Assembly (NCBI RefSeq): GCF_024494685.1
Contig: NZ_JANHDM010000002.1
Location: 330,999-394,998, forward strand
Origin: Halorubrum rubrum
GTDB taxonomy: Archaea > Halobacteriota > Halobacteria > Halobacteriales > Haloferacaceae
Direction of reading: 5' to 3'
DNA: 64,000 nt
The notes beneath the pieces are model-generated. The model saw nothing but the letters and a program-made list of their open reading frames with translations, was not told the DNA's origin and did no database searches. This document shows, piece by piece, positions 26,598 through 34,968 of the stretch. Position numbers and translations under genes: made by a program. Position 1 is the stretch's first letter, and each line of letters starts with the position of its first letter.

Positions 26598-27533
26598 TTA
26601 CGCGTCGGACGACTCGCTACTCCAGCCTTCCGGAACGTACTGCTGGAAGTCCGAGTCCTCCGAGACGGCCTCGGGGAAGAACAGCTGTTCCCCGTTCATC
26701 TGGTACTCCGAGATGGCCTCCTGGGCCTCGGGGCTCGTGATCCACCCGATGTACGCCATCGCGAGGTCGTAGTTGACGTTCTCGTGGACGCCGGGGTTGA
26801 CCGCCATGATCCCGTAGGGGTTCGAGAGGATCTCCGGGCCGTCTTCGATCGGACCCTGAACCAGAATGACGAGGTCGATCTCCGAGCGCTGGGAGATGAA
26901 CGTGCCGCGGTCCGAGAGCGTGTACGCGCCCTGCTGGGTGGCGTTGTTCAGCGCCTCGCCCATCCCGGTGCCCGTCTCTTGGTACCAGTCGCCGCCGGGG
27001 TCGACGCCCGCCTCCTCCCAGAGGTTGAGCTCCTTCGTGTGCGTCCCGGAGTTGTCGCCGCGCGAGACGAACGTCGCCTCCGCGTCGGCGATGGCGGCGA
27101 GCGCCTCCGTCGCCGACCCCGTCCCCTCGATCCCCGCCGGGTCGTCCTCCGGTCCGACGATGACGAAGTCGTTGAACATCAGATCGCGGCGGTTGACCCC
27201 GTACCCGTCGCGCATGAACTCGTCCTCGAGCCCGCGGGCGTGGACCATCACCACGTCGGCGTCGCCGTTGCGCGCCGACTCGAGCGCCGCGCCCGTTCCC
27301 TGGGCGACCGCGTCGACGGTCACGCCGTACATCTCCTCGAAACTCCCGTGGATCTCGTCGAGCAGCCCGGTGTCGTAGGTGCTCGTCGTCGTGGTCAGCG
27401 TGAGCGTCTCGCCCGTCACGCCGGCGGTCGGTTCCTCCTCGCCGCCACCGCCGCCCATCCCCGAACAGCCGGCGAGCCCGGCGAGCGTTCCCGTACCCAG
27501 CGCCGTGAGTACCTCACGTCGTTGTATCGGCAT
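26598..27533 (-). CDS. tupA: Tungstate ABC transporter substrate-binding protein
   Basis: 311 residues from ATG 27533. A Tat-like lipoprotein signal with lipobox: [21 protein letters not shown]. The mature part has the TupA hallmarks [51 protein letters not shown] and [18 protein letters not shown], distinct from PstS and ModA. Tungsten is needed by aldehyde:ferredoxin oxidoreductases, none of which is in this window. TATA-like CCTATTTTCG lies about 29 nt upstream. Confidence 0.94.
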   Translation of the reverse strand: MPIQRREVLTALGTGTLAGLAGCSGMGGGGGEEEPTAGVTGETLTLTTTTSTYDTGLLDEIHGSFEEMYGVTVDAVAQGTGAALESARNGDADVVMVHARGLEDEFMRDGYGVNRRDLMFNDFVIVGPEDDPAGIEGTGSATEALAAIADAEATFVSRGDNSGTHTKELNLWEEAGVDPGGDWYQETGTGMGEALNNATQQGAYTLSDRGTFISQRSEIDLVILVQGPIEDGPEILSNPYGIMAVNPGVHENVNYDLAMAYIGWITSPEAQEAISEYQMNGEQLFFPEAVSEDSDFQQYVPEGWSSESSDA

Positions 27534-27963
27534 GGACACATCGACGACGGCGACACGAAAATAGGTTGTGGTCGCGAACGAAACCGGATCCGGACACGCC
27601 GTCTCGGAACCGTCGGGAACGGAACCTCGCGAGATGCGGTTCGGGACGCGCGTGAGACGTGGACGAGCCGGCACTCGACGCCCTCGATCGCCGGCGACGC
27701 CCTCGAACACCGTCGACGTCCGCCGAACCGTCGTCGACCGTCGTCGGCAGACAGAAACCGAAACGGGTTACCCGATCGACGGCGCGTCCGGCCGGTTCGA
27801 CGCGTTCCTCGTGCGCCGCGGAACGGTCGGCGTCGTCGCGGGATCGGTTCCGTCGAGGGCGGCCGACCCTCCGATCCGCGCCGCGGGGGACGATCCGTGT
27901 CCCGCGATGTCGTGGAGTCCCGAAACGGACGCGCTTATACGCCTCGGCGGGGAATACCGGGTC
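27534..27963. other. Gene-free stretch between divergent tupA and nog1
   Basis: 430 nt. It holds the tupA promoter at the left end and the nog1 promoter (CTTATACGC, about 27931-27940) at the right. Between them only Arg-rich spurious frames are seen; no RNA gene or repeat was recognised. Confidence 0.6.
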
Positions 27964-28950
27964 ATGATATTCGAGGGCCTCCCGACGACCCCCCGTTCGG
28001 AGGAACTCGTCGACAAGGCGTTCTCGCGGGCGGCCCGCGCCGGTCGCGCCAAGCGCGGCCACGAGGCCCAGGAGTCGATGCTGCGGACGGCCGGCAACGT
28101 GCTCTCGGACAACCTCGAGAACGTGGTCGTCTCCTGGCCCGACTTCGGCTTCGACGTCGACCCGTTCTACTACGAGCTCGCCGACGCCATCGTCGACGTC
28201 GACCGCCTCCGGCAGGCGCTCGCGCAGGTGATGTGGGCGAGCCGACAGATCGAGTCGCTGCGCGACGAGTACACGACGAAGATCCGTAACTCCGATGTCG
28301 ACGCCGCGCGGAAGCACCGGAAGCAGGCGTTCGCCCGCATGGCGGACGTGATGGACCAGATCGAAGACGACCTCCGATACATCGGCGACTCCCGCGACGA
28401 CCTCCGCGACCTGCCCGACATCCGGCCGGACGAGCCCGCGATCGTCGTCGCCGGCTACCCCAACGTCGGCAAGTCGTCGTTCGTCAACCGGGTCACGCGC
28501 GCGTCCAACGAGATCGCGGAGTACCCGTTCACGACCCGCGGCGTTCAGGTCGGCCACTTCGAGCGTGACCGCGTCCGCTACCAGATCGTCGACACGCCGG
28601 GGCTCTTGGACCGCCCGGAGGCCGACCGCAACGACATCGAGCGGCAGGCGGTGAGCGCGCTCGAACACCTCGCCGACGTCGTCCTCTTCGTGCTCGACCC
28701 CTCCGGCGACTGCGGCTACCCCCTCGACGTACAACTCGAGCTCCGCGAGGAGGTCAGAGCGCTCTTCGACGAGTCGATCCCGATGCTCACCGTCGCGAAC
28801 AAACACGACCGCTTCGACGCCGTGCGCGCCGAGGCCGTCGACGCGACGATGAGCGTCACCGAAGGGGAGAACGTCGAGCGCGTTCTCGACATGGCCGTCG
28901 AGGCTGCCGCCTTCGAGCCGGACCTCCCGACCCGCGACCGCGAGGAGTAG
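27964..28950 (+). CDS. Nog1-type GTPase (ribosome assembly)
   Basis: 328 residues from ATG 27964 (MIFEGLPTTPRSEELVDKAF). A helical N-terminal bundle (about 1-155) characteristic of NOG1, then a GTPase domain: G1 GYPNVGKSSFVN, switch EYPFTTRGVQVGH, G3 DTPGLLDRP, G4 NKHDRFD. Archaeal Nog1 is shorter than the eukaryotic protein and is thought to act in large-subunit maturation. In-frame residues upstream of 27964 have Arg-rich composition and are not coding. Confidence 0.93.
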   Translation: MIFEGLPTTPRSEELVDKAFSRAARAGRAKRGHEAQESMLRTAGNVLSDNLENVVVSWPDFGFDVDPFYYELADAIVDVDRLRQALAQVMWASRQIESLRDEYTTKIRNSDVDAARKHRKQAFARMADVMDQIEDDLRYIGDSRDDLRDLPDIRPDEPAIVVAGYPNVGKSSFVNRVTRASNEIAEYPFTTRGVQVGHFERDRVRYQIVDTPGLLDRPEADRNDIERQAVSALEHLADVVLFVLDPSGDCGYPLDVQLELREEVRALFDESIPMLTVANKHDRFDAVRAEAVDATMSVTEGENVERVLDMAVEAAAFEPDLPTRDREE

Positions 28951-28983
28951 TCGTTTCTCGAGGCGACGCGGCGTCGGCGTCGA

Positions 28984-31212
28984 TCACCGCGCGTCCGGGT
29001 CGTCGTTCTCGTCGTCGTCGGGGTCGTCGTTCTCGTCGTCGTCGGGGTCGTCGTTCTCGTCGTCGTCGGGGTCGTCGTTCTCGTCGTCGTCGGGGTCGTC
29101 GTTCTCGTCGTCGTCGGGGTCGTCGTGATCCGTTATCACCGCCGGCTCGGGCGGGCGGCCGTCCTCCCCGTCGTCCTCGTCGGCCGCGTCGTGGTCGGTG
29201 ATGACCGCCGGCTCCGGCGGCTCGTCGTCCTCCCCCCCGCCGGCCACCCCATCCGGGCCGTCGGCCGCCTCGTCGGGAACGGCGGCGGCGTCGGATTCGT
29301 CCTCCCCCCTTCTTCGGACGTCCGTCCCGCTCGACTCCTCCGGGTCGCGCTCGACGCTCCCGTTCGGCGGCCCGGCCTCCCGCCGCCCCGAGCCGAACAG
29401 TCGATCGCGGAACGAGCGACGGCTCGGGCGTTCCGCGAGCAGCACCGAGCAGTCCACGTCGTGGATCACGTCGAGGTGGAGCGAGTTGGAGACGAGCCGC
29501 GAGAGCAGCCCCTTCTCCGTCGCGCCGATGACGACGAGCGTGTGGTCTTTCGCCTCCCGGACGATCGCGGCCTCGACGTCGCCGCCGTCGTCGACGACCC
29601 GGTCGGCGTCGTCCACGTCGTTCTCCTCGGCCCACGCCGCGAGGAAGCTCTCGCCCCGCTCGCGGTCCGCCGGACCGTCGACGACGTGTAACAGCGTCAC
29701 CTCGGAGCCGGCGGTTCGCGAGAGCATGCTCGCCACCTCCGCGCCCAGCCGGGAGTCGGGACCGCCGGAGGTGGGTAACAGGACCCGCGAGGTGTCCAGG
29801 TCGGCCTCGTTCAGGATGAGGAAGTCACACGGGAGCTGGTTGGTGAGTTCGTCGATCGGCCGCTCGGCGCGGGCGGCGTTCCACAGCTGGTCCTCGCCCC
29901 ACCCCATCACCACCGCCTCCGGGCGGGTCCGCCGGGCCATGTTGAACACCTCCTCGAAGGAGCGGTGGGTGACGACCGTCGACGTGGAGACGTCGACGTC
30001 GTACCCCTCCGCGGTCTCGCGTAACCCCGCCATCCCCTCCTCGGAGACGTCGGCGATCCGGCCCGCCCCTGCCGACAGCGACATGCGCTCGGGTGCCTGG
30101 ACGACGTGGACGATGTGGACGATCCCGTCCTCGTGGTCGCTCGCGATCCGGCTCGCGAGCTCGACTATCGGCCCGTCCGTTCGCGGGTTCGAGATCGGGA
30201 CCATGATCCGGTGGCCCTCGCTCGCGAACAGCGTCGCCTCCGTGGCGTCGAGGATGGGGACGTACGACCGTCCCGCGGCCCGGCCGAGCAGCCACTCCGG
30301 CACGGTGAGACGACGGTTCATCCCCTCGAAACGAGCCTCCTCGAGCCGCTCCTCGCTGGTCTGGAAGTAGTTCACCAGCGTGACGAGCACCACGCCCCCG
30401 ATCGTGTTGCCGAGGAGCACCGGGAGCACGAACCCGAACAGCCCGTCGTACAGGGTTGTCCCGCCGCCGTAGAGCCCTATCGAGCCGACGAAGAGCAGAT
30501 ACAACACCTCGGTGAAGGAGACGACGACGTGGTAGAGATTTCCGAGCGGGATCGCGAGGAACGCGAGGTAGACGACGAGCAGCCGGGTGACGGAGTTCGT
30601 GGAGGCGAACCCGACCCAGACCACGCCGGCGACGATCAGTCCCGCCACGGCGGCTTTGAAGAAGAGCGGCCAGAAGCCGACGTCGAACCCGCTACTGGAG
30701 ACGTAGAGGGCCGCGTCGACGCTGTCGCCGGAGAAGACGCCGCCGTACGAGAGAACGAGCGCGCCGACCGCGCCGCCGGTGAAGTTGCCCGCGAGCACGG
30801 TCCCCCAGTGGCGAAGCAGCGTCGGGACGCTGGCGAGCCGCTCGAGCGTCAGCGCCACCGGCGGCAGCGTGTTCTCCGTGTACAGCTGGTAGCCGCCGAT
30901 GATGATGTAGATGAACCCCAGCGGGTACAACGCGACGCTCAGGATCGGATGGCCGTCGGTCGCGGCGGTCAGCGAGACGTACAACAGGAAGGTGATCGTG
31001 ATCGCCAACCCGGCGGCGACGCCGCTGAAGAACAGCTCGCGTCGCCCCGAGGTCACCTCCTCGTCGGCCGCGGCGACGATCCGCTGGAACACCTCGTCCG
31101 AGGAGAACCGGTCCCGAACCGCCTCGCCGACGGCGGGTGCGCCGCTGCGCGACCGCTCGACCACCTCCCGCATCGAATCGTCGTCCGAACCCGTGGGGTC
31201 TGTCACTGCCAT
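28984..31212 (-). CDS. FNT (formate/nitrite) channel fused to two USP domains with acidic repeat tail
   Basis: 742 residues from ATG 31212. After an acidic head, about 55-305 is an FNT-type channel (LFFSGVAAGLAITITFLLYV, LAGNFTGGAVGALVLSYGG, LAIPLGNLYHVVVSFTEVLY, GNTIGGVVLVTLVNYF). Two universal-stress-protein domains follow (about 325-475, HRIMVPISNPRTDGPIVELA; and about 480-610, SRVLLPTSGGPDSRLGAEVA ending LVVIGATEKGLLSRLV). The last 100 residues are very acidic and repetitive. The USP pair probably gates or regulates transport of a small anion; the substrate is not certain. Confidence 0.9.
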   Translation of the reverse strand: MAVTDPTGSDDDSMREVVERSRSGAPAVGEAVRDRFSSDEVFQRIVAAADEEVTSGRRELFFSGVAAGLAITITFLLYVSLTAATDGHPILSVALYPLGFIYIIIGGYQLYTENTLPPVALTLERLASVPTLLRHWGTVLAGNFTGGAVGALVLSYGGVFSGDSVDAALYVSSSGFDVGFWPLFFKAAVAGLIVAGVVWVGFASTNSVTRLLVVYLAFLAIPLGNLYHVVVSFTEVLYLLFVGSIGLYGGGTTLYDGLFGFVLPVLLGNTIGGVVLVTLVNYFQTSEERLEEARFEGMNRRLTVPEWLLGRAAGRSYVPILDATEATLFASEGHRIMVPISNPRTDGPIVELASRIASDHEDGIVHIVHVVQAPERMSLSAGAGRIADVSEEGMAGLRETAEGYDVDVSTSTVVTHRSFEEVFNMARRTRPEAVVMGWGEDQLWNAARAERPIDELTNQLPCDFLILNEADLDTSRVLLPTSGGPDSRLGAEVASMLSRTAGSEVTLLHVVDGPADRERGESFLAAWAEENDVDDADRVVDDGGDVEAAIVREAKDHTLVVIGATEKGLLSRLVSNSLHLDVIHDVDCSVLLAERPSRRSFRDRLFGSGRREAGPPNGSVERDPEESSGTDVRRRGEDESDAAAVPDEAADGPDGVAGGGEDDEPPEPAVITDHDAADEDDGEDGRPPEPAVITDHDDPDDDENDDPDDDENDDPDDDENDDPDDDENDDPDDDENDDPDAR
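28996..29128 (-). repeat. 24-bp tandem repeat coding an Asp-rich tail
   Basis: Five perfect or near-perfect 24-bp units (GTCGTCGTTCTCGTCGTC... on the plus strand) encode DDPDDDEN repeated at the C-terminus of the FNT-USP protein. Upstream of it the phrase PPEPAVITDHD is also duplicated. This simple repeat should vary in length between strains. Confidence 0.9.
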
Positions 31213-31446
31213 ACACAGGGCGATGCGTATAAAAAGTAGTTGCTCTTCCCGCCGGTCGTCTCGGTCGCCGTCGCGCACGGTCGATCGAAACCGCCGGGCG
31301 GGGCACCGCTGCTGACCGGACGCCCCGCAGAACGCGACCCGTGGAATCGTCCCCGCGATCCCGATGCCGACCACGACCGCCGGCGGGGCCGCCGCGCCCG
31401 TAGAAACGGAACTTTAATGCGAGAATCGCTCCCATCTCCCGATGAG

Positions 31447-31698
31447 ATGCTCTCGCCGCTGTTCATCGACACGTTCCTGCTCGATTATCACCTCGGGCAC
31501 GTCCTGTTGCTCGCGTTCGTGGCCTCGCTGCTCGGCGTGCTCCCGCTGAAGTCACAGAAGGTGATCGCCGCGGTGCTCGTCACCTTCGGGCTGATATTCT
31601 CGATGTCCCCGTACACGACCATGCCGGCGACGTACATCCTTCTCGGGATCGGGTTGGTGATAGTCGGGCCGCTCCTGTGGACGACCGCCGACTCCTGA
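31447..31698 (+). CDS. Small three-TM membrane protein, unknown function
   Basis: 83 residues from ATG 31447, with an alternative ATG at 31417 adding MRESLPSPDE. I prefer 31447 because CTTTAAT (31413-31419) then sits about 30 nt upstream. Three hydrophobic segments: GHVLLLAFVASLLGVLPL, VIAAVLVTFGLIFSM and TYILLGIGLVIVGPLLW. No family recognised. It lies between the divergent FNT-USP gene and thrB. Confidence 0.65.
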   Translation: MLSPLFIDTFLLDYHLGHVLLLAFVASLLGVLPLKSQKVIAAVLVTFGLIFSMSPYTTMPATYILLGIGLVIVGPLLWTTADS

Positions 31699-31863
31699 TC
31701 GTTCCCGTCCTTCGATCCGCTCCTCTCGTCCCCGTTCTCTCCGCCCCGGCGTTCCCGTTCTCGTCCCCGTTTTCCGTCCGCTACGTTCGCGTCCGTCCCC
31801 TCCCGCGTTCTCGCGTCGGTCGCGATCCCGCTCCTTTTTGACGCCCCGGAGCAACGCCTCCGC
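31699..31863 (+). other. Pyrimidine-rich intergenic tract
   Basis: 165 nt dominated by C and T on the plus strand with repeated CGTTCTCGTCCCCGTT-like phrases, ending in the thrB promoter. It could act as a U-rich terminator for the small membrane gene; no gene seen. Confidence 0.4.
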
Positions 31864-32745
31864 ATGGTAACGGTACGGGCACCCGCGACCAGCGCGAACC
31901 TCGGGAGCGGCTTCGACGTCTTCGGGGCGGCGCTCTCGCGGCCCGCCGACGTCGTCACGGTCGAGCGGGCCGACCGGACCACCATCGAGGTGACCGGCGT
32001 CGGAGCCCAATACATCCCGGAGGATCCCGAGGGCAACACCGTCGGGGCGGTCGTCGAGGCGCTCGACGCGCCCGCACACATCCACATCGACAAGGGCGTC
32101 CGCCCGGCGTCCGGGCTCGGTTCCTCGGCGGCCAGCGCCGCCGGGGCCGCGGTCGCGCTCAACCGCCTCTACGATCGGGGGTACTCCCGCGAGGAGCTCG
32201 TCCCCATCGCGGCCGAGGGCGAGGCGGTCGTCTCCGGCGTCGCCCACTCCGACAACGTCGCCCCCTCGCTTCTCGGCGGGTTCACGATATCGACGACCGA
32301 CGGGACCAACAGCGTCGACGCGCGCGTCCCGCTCGTGGTGTGTCTCCCCGACGTGGCGGTCTCGACGCGGGACGCCCGCCGGGTCGTCCCCGAGACCGCC
32401 TCCATGGAGGACCTCGTCGAGACGGTCGGCAACGCTGCCACGCTCGCGGTCGGGATGTGCCGCTCGGACCCGGCGCTCGTCGGCGCGGGGATGAGCGACC
32501 CGGTCGTCACCCCGGAGCGCGCCCGGCTCATCACGGGGTACGACGCGGTCCACGACGCCGCGCTCGAGGCCGGCGCGACCGGCGTCACGGTGAGCGGGGC
32601 CGGCCCCGCGCTCGTCGCCGCCTGCCGCGAGGGGGACCGGCAGGCGATCGCGGCCGCCATGCTCGACGCCTTCGCCGACGCCGACATCGACGCCCGCGCC
32701 TACCAGACCCGGATCGGCAAGGGCGCGACGATCATCGAGGAGTAG
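31864..32745 (+). CDS. thrB: Homoserine kinase
   Basis: 293 residues, GHMP kinase fold. N-terminal VRAPATSANLGSGFDVFGAAL, ATP loop RPASGLGSSAASAAGAAVAL, AHSDNVAPSLLGGFT, and the C-terminal GVTVSGAGPALVAAC. Phosphorylates homoserine on the way to threonine. CTTTTTGAC lies about 27 nt before the ATG, so probably leaderless. It ends 5 nt before the convergent arginine deiminase-family gene. Confidence 0.95.
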   Translation: MVTVRAPATSANLGSGFDVFGAALSRPADVVTVERADRTTIEVTGVGAQYIPEDPEGNTVGAVVEALDAPAHIHIDKGVRPASGLGSSAASAAGAAVALNRLYDRGYSREELVPIAAEGEAVVSGVAHSDNVAPSLLGGFTISTTDGTNSVDARVPLVVCLPDVAVSTRDARRVVPETASMEDLVETVGNAATLAVGMCRSDPALVGAGMSDPVVTPERARLITGYDAVHDAALEAGATGVTVSGAGPALVAACREGDRQAIAAAMLDAFADADIDARAYQTRIGKGATIIEE

Positions 32746-32750
32746 GGGGG

Positions 32751-34010
32751 CTACGCCCGCCGGATCGGCGAGGTCATACAGTGGATCCCGCCGCCACCGT
32801 TCGTGAGGTGGTGCGGGTCGAGCCCCTCGCCGTCCGGCAACACCTCGACGCCCTCGCGTTTCAACCGCTCGATGGTGCGGTTCTCCTCCGGATCGTACTC
32901 GCCGTCGTCGGTCTCGTAGATGGGGAGGACGACCCCGTCCGCGACCGTGAGGAAGTTCGTCGCCCACCGCTCCGGGTACGGCGCGTCTATCACCTCGTAG
33001 CCGTGGCGGGCGAGGAGCTCGGCGACCGTCTCCTCGCCCCGGCGCTCGTACGTCTCTCCGACTCGCTCGAACACCTCGACGGTCGCCGCCTCGATCAGCG
33101 GCTCGCGCGCGACCGCCAGCCCCTCGGCGGCGACGTTGAGCCAGCCGTCGAGGTGGAGCAGCCGCGAGGAGGTGCCGTGTTCGGCGGCGAGCCGCTCGTC
33201 CGCCGACAGCGGCGGCCGGACCAGTCCGACCTCGTCGTAGCCGACCGCGCCCGCCTCGAGGAGTTCCCGCCCGCCGTCGTAGGTGGTCCGGAAGACGGTC
33301 TCCTCGCCCTCTTCGAGCGCCGAGACGCCCACGAGCGCGAACTCGCCGAGCGGGAGGAAGTCGCCGCCTTCGAGGGTCTCGCTCGCGCTCGTCCGGTGGG
33401 CGATCTCCGCCCCGCGGGCGTGCCATGCCGCCTCGATTAGAGACTGCTCCCGCCGCCGCGTCGCGGTCCCGAGCCGCGGCAGGATCGGTCCGCGGTCGCC
33501 GACGAGCTGGCAGTCGCGCTGGAAGTAGAGGTTCGTGATCGCTCGCTCGACGCGGACGCTCGTGTCGAGGGTCCCCGAATCGAGCGATCCCGGATCGGGA
33601 TCGTCGTCGTCGCCGTCACCGGGATCGATGTCGGCGGTCCGCCCGACCGTCGGCCCCAGCAGGACGGTCTGGAGCCGCTCGTAGACCGTCGCGTCGGCGA
33701 GGTTCCCGGCGAGGTCCGCCCGCGTCGGCGGCGAGGTGCCGTCCTCGTCGACCCCGATCGCCTCCTCCACGAGCCCGTCGAGGACGCCGCCGTCGGCGAG
33801 GTCTTCGTGAATGTGACGGACCTCGACGCCGGCGTCCTCCAGCACCTCGACCATCCGCCGGTGTTCGCGTTTCGCCTCGCGCACCGAGAAGGGGCGCGCG
33901 AAGTGGTTCGGACCGGGGTCCATCGCGCCGATCGCCGCCTCGATCCCCGGCTCGTGGACCCGTACCGTCCGCAGCGTGTCGTACTCGGCCTTGACGGTCG
34001 GTTTCGGCAT
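32751..34010 (-). CDS. Arginine deiminase / amidinotransferase-family hydrolase
   Basis: 419 residues from ATG 34010. Guanidine-modifying fold: an Asn/Asp-rich MDPGPNHFARPFSVREAKRE, TNLYFQRD, the GGDF motif in ETLEGGDFLPLGE, HLDGWLNV and the catalytic-cysteine end HHLTNGGGGIHCMTSPIRR. Length and motifs match archaeal/bacterial arginine deiminases (arginine to citrulline plus ammonia), but carbamate kinase and an antiporter are absent here. An acidic insert (about 125-150) is halophilic decoration. Confidence 0.85.
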   Translation of the reverse strand: MPKPTVKAEYDTLRTVRVHEPGIEAAIGAMDPGPNHFARPFSVREAKREHRRMVEVLEDAGVEVRHIHEDLADGGVLDGLVEEAIGVDEDGTSPPTRADLAGNLADATVYERLQTVLLGPTVGRTADIDPGDGDDDDPDPGSLDSGTLDTSVRVERAITNLYFQRDCQLVGDRGPILPRLGTATRRREQSLIEAAWHARGAEIAHRTSASETLEGGDFLPLGEFALVGVSALEEGEETVFRTTYDGGRELLEAGAVGYDEVGLVRPPLSADERLAAEHGTSSRLLHLDGWLNVAAEGLAVAREPLIEAATVEVFERVGETYERRGEETVAELLARHGYEVIDAPYPERWATNFLTVADGVVLPIYETDDGEYDPEENRTIERLKREGVEVLPDGEGLDPHHLTNGGGGIHCMTSPIRRA

Positions 34011-34159
34011 GTGACGGTGTCGCGTACCGAACTCGCACGAATAAACGGATCGGGATCGGTCGATCAGTGTATAGCGAACAGATAGCGGAACGAAATTTGA
34101 TCTATTCAAGTGTTGTCCCGAAACAGACTTAAGTCAGGTTTCAAACCAAAATAAGAGAT

Positions 34160-34843
34160 ATGCCCTCTGTTTCTGGAGACATAGAACTTTTCGAAGAAGT
34201 ACTTCATCAGTTACATCACGACTTCCAAAATCATCCGTTCCACTACGGAAATGAAAATCCGGTTATGCCGGAGCTGTATCGCCAGCTTCGAATACGACTT
34301 TCTCCAGAAACTGTCCCCCTGACATATCGTCAAGATCATAGCAATATGGATGACTGGAGAAATCGGGAAATGTTCGAACGGTTAGAACAGGAGAACCAGG
34401 AAATCCCGCGTGTCCGTCCAGAGGTAAGATTCTATGACGACGAGATCTGGGGTGGAACGAAGACTGATTTTGATCTCGTTGTGTTTCCTGAGAAAGACGA
34501 AGTTGTGATGCAGGGTAAAAAGGAAGGGATTGGGAATTTTGTCGATATTCAGAGAACACAACTGTCGGTACTTTGTGAGATCAAGCATTCGATGAATATG
34601 AGTGGACAGTTCCGAAGCGGTGGCGAAAAAGACATTCAAGCACTCGCTGAATATCCCGGTGATGTCGGTAGACGATATTTCTTGTTCTTGGATTGGTGGC
34701 CCCAAGACGGATACGGAAAAGTCACTTTTGAGAAAGATATACGGCAATTAAAAGAGAGGATCGGCGATGTCTCTTCTCGTGTTGATGTCGCATACCTTCC
34801 GCGTACAGGCGATCTTAAGTTTGTACGGGGAATATGCCAGTGA
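34160..34843 (+). CDS. Putative PD-(D/E)XK nuclease
   Basis: 227 residues; codon use unlike its neighbours and far less acidic than host proteins. The middle has a PD-(D/E)XK pattern: GTKTDFDLVVFPEKDEVVM, then LCEIKHSMNM about 25 residues later, then KDIQALAEYPGDVGRRYFLF, the arrangement of strand-D, strand-ExK and a following helix. Flanks: MPELYRQLRIRLSPE and RIGDVSSRVDVAYLPRTGD. This suggests a restriction or anti-mobile-element nuclease. No methylase is nearby. The last codons overlap a 44-residue ORF. Confidence 0.6.
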   Translation: MPSVSGDIELFEEVLHQLHHDFQNHPFHYGNENPVMPELYRQLRIRLSPETVPLTYRQDHSNMDDWRNREMFERLEQENQEIPRVRPEVRFYDDEIWGGTKTDFDLVVFPEKDEVVMQGKKEGIGNFVDIQRTQLSVLCEIKHSMNMSGQFRSGGEKDIQALAEYPGDVGRRYFLFLDWWPQDGYGKVTFEKDIRQLKERIGDVSSRVDVAYLPRTGDLKFVRGICQ

Positions 34844-34968
34844 TTTTTGATGAACAAATCCTGTTTGATGTACGCCCGGCTCTAACAGTTGATTCACTAA
34901 ATCACGAATTGGGCTATGTTGAAATCTCATCTCTCAGGCAAATTTCAGATGAAACCGTCGTTTACTGA
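34834..34968 (+). CDS. Short ORF overlapping the putative nuclease gene
   Basis: 44 residues: MPVIFDEQILFDVRPALTVD, then SLNHELGYVEISSLRQISDETVVY. The ATG lies 8 nt inside the nuclease gene (ATGCCAGTGA), so it would be translationally coupled. It shares the low GC of the island. It might be a small partner or immunity protein, or the remnant of a longer gene cut when the repeat-bearing DNA joined. No family recognised. Confidence 0.5.
   Translation: MPVIFDEQILFDVRPALTVDSLNHELGYVEISSLRQISDETVVY

Noticed and set aside
27534..27963. Possible small gene or RNA between tupA and nog1
   Set aside because: Only Arg-rich frames with no start signals, and no convincing tRNA or snoRNA-like folding.
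28996..29128. Tandem 24-bp units considered as a CRISPR array
   Set aside because: No spacers between units; they are in frame and code for an acidic tail.
28856..29635. Arg-rich minus-strand frame in the acidic-repeat region
   Set aside because: A frame-shifted reading of the FNT-USP gene and its 24-bp repeat.
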